In this document: positions 60,949 through 64,000 of the stretch, piece by piece
Position numbering within the stretch: the stretch's first letter is position 1
How the letters are laid out: each line of letters opens with the position of its first letter
From: Nymphaea colorata
Taxonomy: Eukaryota; Streptophyta; Magnoliopsida; Nymphaeales; Nymphaeaceae
Assembly (NCBI RefSeq): GCF_008831285.2
Contig: NC_045144.1
Span: 6,160,575-6,224,574 of the forward strand
Direction: 5' to 3'
Length of the DNA: 64,000 nt
The notes under the pieces: model-generated
What the model saw: the letters and a program-made list of their open reading frames with translations, nothing else
What the model was told of the DNA's origin: nothing
Databases searched by the model: none
Translations under genes and position numbers: made by a program

Positions 60949-61265
60949 CTAAGCAACGCAAGCCCTTGGGGCAAGCCTGGGCCTAGGCTGGACCTTTGGT
61001 GGCACGGCCCTCTGCAAAGTGAACCCATATGCCTCATCCATATTTAATTTCTTTAAAAGCTGACCGGCCGGCATCTTGCATCTGAACCCATGGACCAGCC
61101 GATGCAAATTCTCCTGCCCGCCCCCGAACAGTATCAATTCAAAGTCCTTCTCGCTGGCAATGAGCGGGAGGGAGAGTGGCATTGACCGGTGGAGGTGGAA
61201 TGTCTCCTTAACAACTACCTTCCTTAACAACTACTTGTACATTTGGTATCTCTGATTACTTGACT
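60949..61265 (-). pseudogene. CYP75B-like pseudogene D (exon 2 remnant)
   Basis: An open frame reads VVVKETFHLHRSMPLSLPLIASE, jumps to DFELILFGGG and QENLHRLVHGF, and ends with AYGFTLQRAVPPKVQPRPRLAP. The PERF region and the haem cysteine loop are deleted, so it cannot bind haem. The lesion ENLxxLxxGF is shared with pseudogene C. 60640-60948 is its 3' flank, colinear with 3740-4071. The rest of exon 2, the intron and exon 1 are replaced by repeat R. Confidence 0.85.
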
Positions 61266-61275
61266 AGCCGGTCCC

Positions 61276-61830
61276 GGTGGCAGCCGTCGTCCTTCACGTA
61301 TATCCATCGCCTTCCTCGCCGGCAGGGGCGGAGGGAGGGGGGGCCGCCTAGGCCATGGCCCCACCCCAACCAAATTTTTTTTAAAAAATCTAGTGTAAAA
61401 ATTGAATTTTTTTTTGTCTCAATGTATTTTTTGAATATAAGTTCAGTTGGCTCTACCCAAATCCAATCCACAAAACCCAATCCCCATTTGGCCCGCCCTT
61501 GCGGAAAATGCTACCTTCGCCCCTGCTCGCTGGTGCCCATTGTTGAAGGAGCCATCCACTGTTAGTCTTCATTTTTTTTTCCATCCCTCAAGTGTTGAAC
61601 TTATCGTCTTGTAATCTGTTAATATCTACAGCAACTACTGATATCCCATTTTCGTTCAAATTCATTTACATAATCTGCTGATGTGCATAATACAGTTGTC
61701 GAATAGTCCCCAAGATTAAAAGTCGTCAATTTCTTGAAGATATGAGGTGAACAATCACATATAATCCTCATCATAAACTATAGTCAGACTATAAACCATG
61801 CCGTGCATGTTGGTAAAGATTTGCATTGAT
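61276..61830. repeat. Dispersed repeat R, copy 3, interrupted by a MITE
   Basis: Matches 22845-23190: first the GC-rich border, then after the MITE the AT-rich half with GCAACTACTGATATCCC, nearly identical. It shows that pseudogenes C and D share R as well as the haem-loop deletion. Confidence 0.7.
61323..61525. mobile_element. hAT-type MITE with target duplication
   Basis: The 203-bp element starts CAGGGGCGGAGG and ends CCTTCGCCCCTG. It is flanked by CTCGCCGG (61315-61322) and CTCGCTGG (61526-61533), an 8-bp target duplication with one mismatch. The paralogous empty site is at about 22876-22886 in pseudogene C. Confidence 0.88.
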
Positions 61831-62883
61831 AAACATTTGCACGGATTTATATACATCTTTCCCTTCTCTCTACAATAATCTAACCAATCTTAAATAGGTT
61901 AGTCAGTCCTAATCCGAATAATAAATTGTTATCTCTCTCTCTCTAAAGATGGAGAGAGAGAAAGAGCCGTTATAATCAAAACAAAAAATGTTAAGGGTAT
62001 TATTAAAAACAAAGTTAAATCTTTTTCTTTACTTTTCTTTATATGGCCAAATAATCTTCATTTTCTTTTATTTCCTTTTCTTTTTATTCCTATCCAAACA
62101 TTATTCAATAATAGTTTTTTTTTTCTTTCATTTCCTTTTCATTTTTTCATTTTCCTTCTTCATCGTTTCCTTTCTTTTCATTCCTATATATTAAAATTCT
62201 TTCGTCTCTATCCATCCAAACATAGCATTAAAGCGTGGGCAAGCCCACCGCCCCTTGAGAGGATGAGAGAGTGAAAGAGAGAGAGAGACTAACAGGTTGG
62301 ATGTCCCTAAATGTCACTATAAAAAAAATAAAAAAGCGCAACACTAATGGGCTGGTGAAAGTTCCGTAGGTTGTTTGATTCTCATGGCACTTCTCATCTT
62401 GAATGCAAATGGTGGGCACACGACACTTTGTATCAATGTATGTGATGTTTCTCCTTCAAGCCTAAAAATAGCCTTGAACCTCGGTATAGGGGAAATGAAA
62501 AGGGTCTTCATCCTTTTCCGAGTACCTCTCACATGAACACAAAGGAAACAAGTTAGCATTAATTGTTCAATGATCTAATATAGCATTAACAAAAGTATTA
62601 ATAGTTTATACAAGGCTGTTGATCACACAGTGTATATGCTTTTTTTTTATTACTTTAAATTCGTGCTACTAATTAACACGTCATAGTTTAATATTTTAGG
62701 ATAGGGAGATTGGTCGTAGCTGCACGTTAGTTTGGTTTACCTTTTACCAAATTTTTGAAAAAAATACAAATATTCTGCAATTAGCATTGGATAGGAACGA
62801 TACAGATTCGTCTAGCAAACATAGGCCGGTAAACATCATGTTCATATCATGTTCATAGCTCAAAACCAGACCATGTGTGTGAG
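61831..62883. other. 5' flank of D and 3' flank of F
   Basis: There is no gene. 61950-62810 resembles the upstream flanks at 6640-7250 and 32690-33400 (GA run, T-rich tracts, then the stretch near 62640 and 62700). The small ORFs show nothing recognisable. Confidence 0.45.
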
Positions 62884-63173
62884 CTAAGCAAGATAAGCGC
62901 TTGGGGAAAGCCTGGGCTTAGGGTGAATCTTGAGGGGCGCTTCCCTTTGCAAAGTAATTCCATAAGCCTCATTCATATTTAATTTCTTCGGAAGTTGACC
63001 GGCTGGCAGCTCCCAGTCAAACCCATGGACCAAGGCTGCAACCATCAGTTGCACCATGCTTATGCCCATGCTCATGCCGGGGCAAATTCTTCGGCCTGCC
63101 CCAAATGGTATCACTTCGAAGTCATTCCCCCTTACATCTATATGCTCATACTTGGATCCAGGCATGAACCTCT
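62884..63173 (-). pseudogene. CYP75B-like gene F, exon 2 end, cut by copia-3
   Basis: An intact frame from the PERF motif to the stop: [17 protein letters not shown], haem loop [13 protein letters not shown]6 YGITLQR with Thr, and a normal C-terminus. At 63173 the codons of PERF run into the LTR of copia-3. Unlike D, nothing here is decayed, so the break may be recent. The remaining exon 2, intron and exon 1 should lie beyond copia-3, outside the window. Confidence 0.85.
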
Positions 63174-63496
63174 TGTTGGGTCAAGTGTAGTTGCAGCGGA
63201 GGATGCACGTAGTCGCCTGCACAGTAACTTCTTTAACCAGTTGTGATGGTCCCGTGTAGAGCCGAACAGATCAAGTGCAAGGAGGAGAAAAGAAGAGGAT
63301 GTTAGATTTTGGGGTTTTCTTCCAAAGGGCTGCTCACGGCTCGTTTTCATACTCTTCAAGAAAAGCTTGCTAGGAATTTAAAGCCTAGCCCCTTAGGTTT
63401 TCCCCAACCCTAGCTGCGGTTACTTGGGAGATATCTTAGGAGATATTTTAGGAGCACTTCGATATTCTGATAGGGCTCAATTGTCACTATCCAACA
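63174..63496 (-). repeat. 3' LTR of copia-3
   Basis: 323 bp with TGTTGG...CCAACA ends. On the minus strand it is preceded by the polypurine tract CCAAGTGGGAGA (63497-63508). It directly abuts P450 F. Confidence 0.85.
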
Positions 63497-64000
63497 TCTC
63501 CCACTTGGCCATGAGACCGCCAGTTTTCTTCCACTATATGTGGGTTTTCTTTGCTCAGTTTGTTACGTGGTTTTCCTTAATTGGCTTATCCAACGTAATC
63601 CAAACATTTTTCAAGGTTTACAGCGAGGTTTTCCATTCAATGGTTTTTCCTTCGCAACCTTCAAATATATCTTAGCCCCATATGGGCTACATGCTTTGAA
63701 AACAAATCTTCAGATATCCCCTTAGTTAAGGGATCAGCCACCATATCATTGGTAGGCAAGTAATCAACCGAGATTTCATTTTTCTCGATCATTTCATGAA
63801 CATAATGGTATTTCACCATTATATGTTTACTCTTTGAGCTAACAGCTCCATTTTTCATCAGAGATATTGCTGCCTGATTATCACAGTACAGTTGGACCGG
63901 TTCATGAGCAAGATCTAATTTCAAGTCTTTCAAGAACCGATTTATCCAGACAACAAAAGTAGTTACAATATTGCATGCTACATACTCTGCTTCTTGTGTA
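63497..64000 (-). mobile_element. Copia-3 3' internal end (RNase H), runs off the window
   Basis: The minus-strand frame 63933-63661, open upstream to the window edge, gives the RNase H end of a Ty1/copia element: VQLYCDNQAAISLMKN, SKHIMVKYHYVHEMI, MVADPLTKGI. QEAEYVACNIVT is readable at the edge. The frame is intact here. Its LTR differs from those of copia-1 and copia-2. Confidence 0.9.

Overview
The window is plant nuclear DNA, and its reading frames are mostly transposable elements. The evidence is: two-exon cytochrome P450 genes of the flavonoid 3'-hydroxylase type (CYP75B); Ty1/copia and Tat/Ogre-type Ty3/gypsy LTR retrotransposons; plant LINEs; hAT-type MITEs; a pentatricopeptide repeat (PPR) gene fragment; and AT-rich spacers full of (TA)n/(GA)n tracts. 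The P450 exons are GC-rich islands in AT-rich DNA. The species cannot be named from this sequence.

Left part (1 to about 34.5 kb) and right end (60.6 to 64 kb): a minus-strand array of CYP75B-like genes built by tandem segmental duplication. Copy A (4072-6362) and copy B (17432-19795) have complete reading frames (510 and 512 codons, one intron each). At least five more loci are broken. A' (7820-8690) is a partial exon 1 cut by copia-1. C (21479-30858) is split by copia-2. E (32265-32363) is only the first codons plus promoter. D (60949-61265) lacks the haem loop. F (62884-63173) is the end of exon 2, cut by copia-3 at the PERF motif. A PPR pseudogene (31350-32245) lies between the promoter remnants of C and E.

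Copia-2 (23385-30253) is complete and young: two LTRs of about 405 bp, a TACTG target duplication, and one frame with three stops. Two traits stand out. Its primer site matches the complement of the anticodon stem-loop of plant initiator tRNA-Met rather than the tRNA 3' end. Gag also appears to begin inside the LTR, with an in-phase GT-AG intron of 1892 bp that carries the primer site. Spliced RNA would then be translatable but lack the primer site, while unspliced RNA keeps it.

Middle part (39.3 to 58.9 kb): two related Tat/Ogre-like Ty3/gypsy elements, one nested in the other. The older minus-strand element has no visible coding capacity. Its 5' LTR (58935 down to 43098) is split by a plus-strand autonomous relative (about 43377-56809). 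That relative carries an ORF1 with a plant mobile domain, gag-protease-G-patch, RT, RNase H, a second RNase H and integrase, then tandem repeats in the 3' UTR and a 4.45-kb 3' LTR that contains a 1.02-kb tandem duplication. It is inactive because of several stops, and its 5' LTR is almost gone.

LINE remnants lie at 1-1975 and 59300-60603. The rest is decayed spacer; 35.1-39.3 kb holds nothing I could assign. Only P450 copies A and B look like functional host genes.
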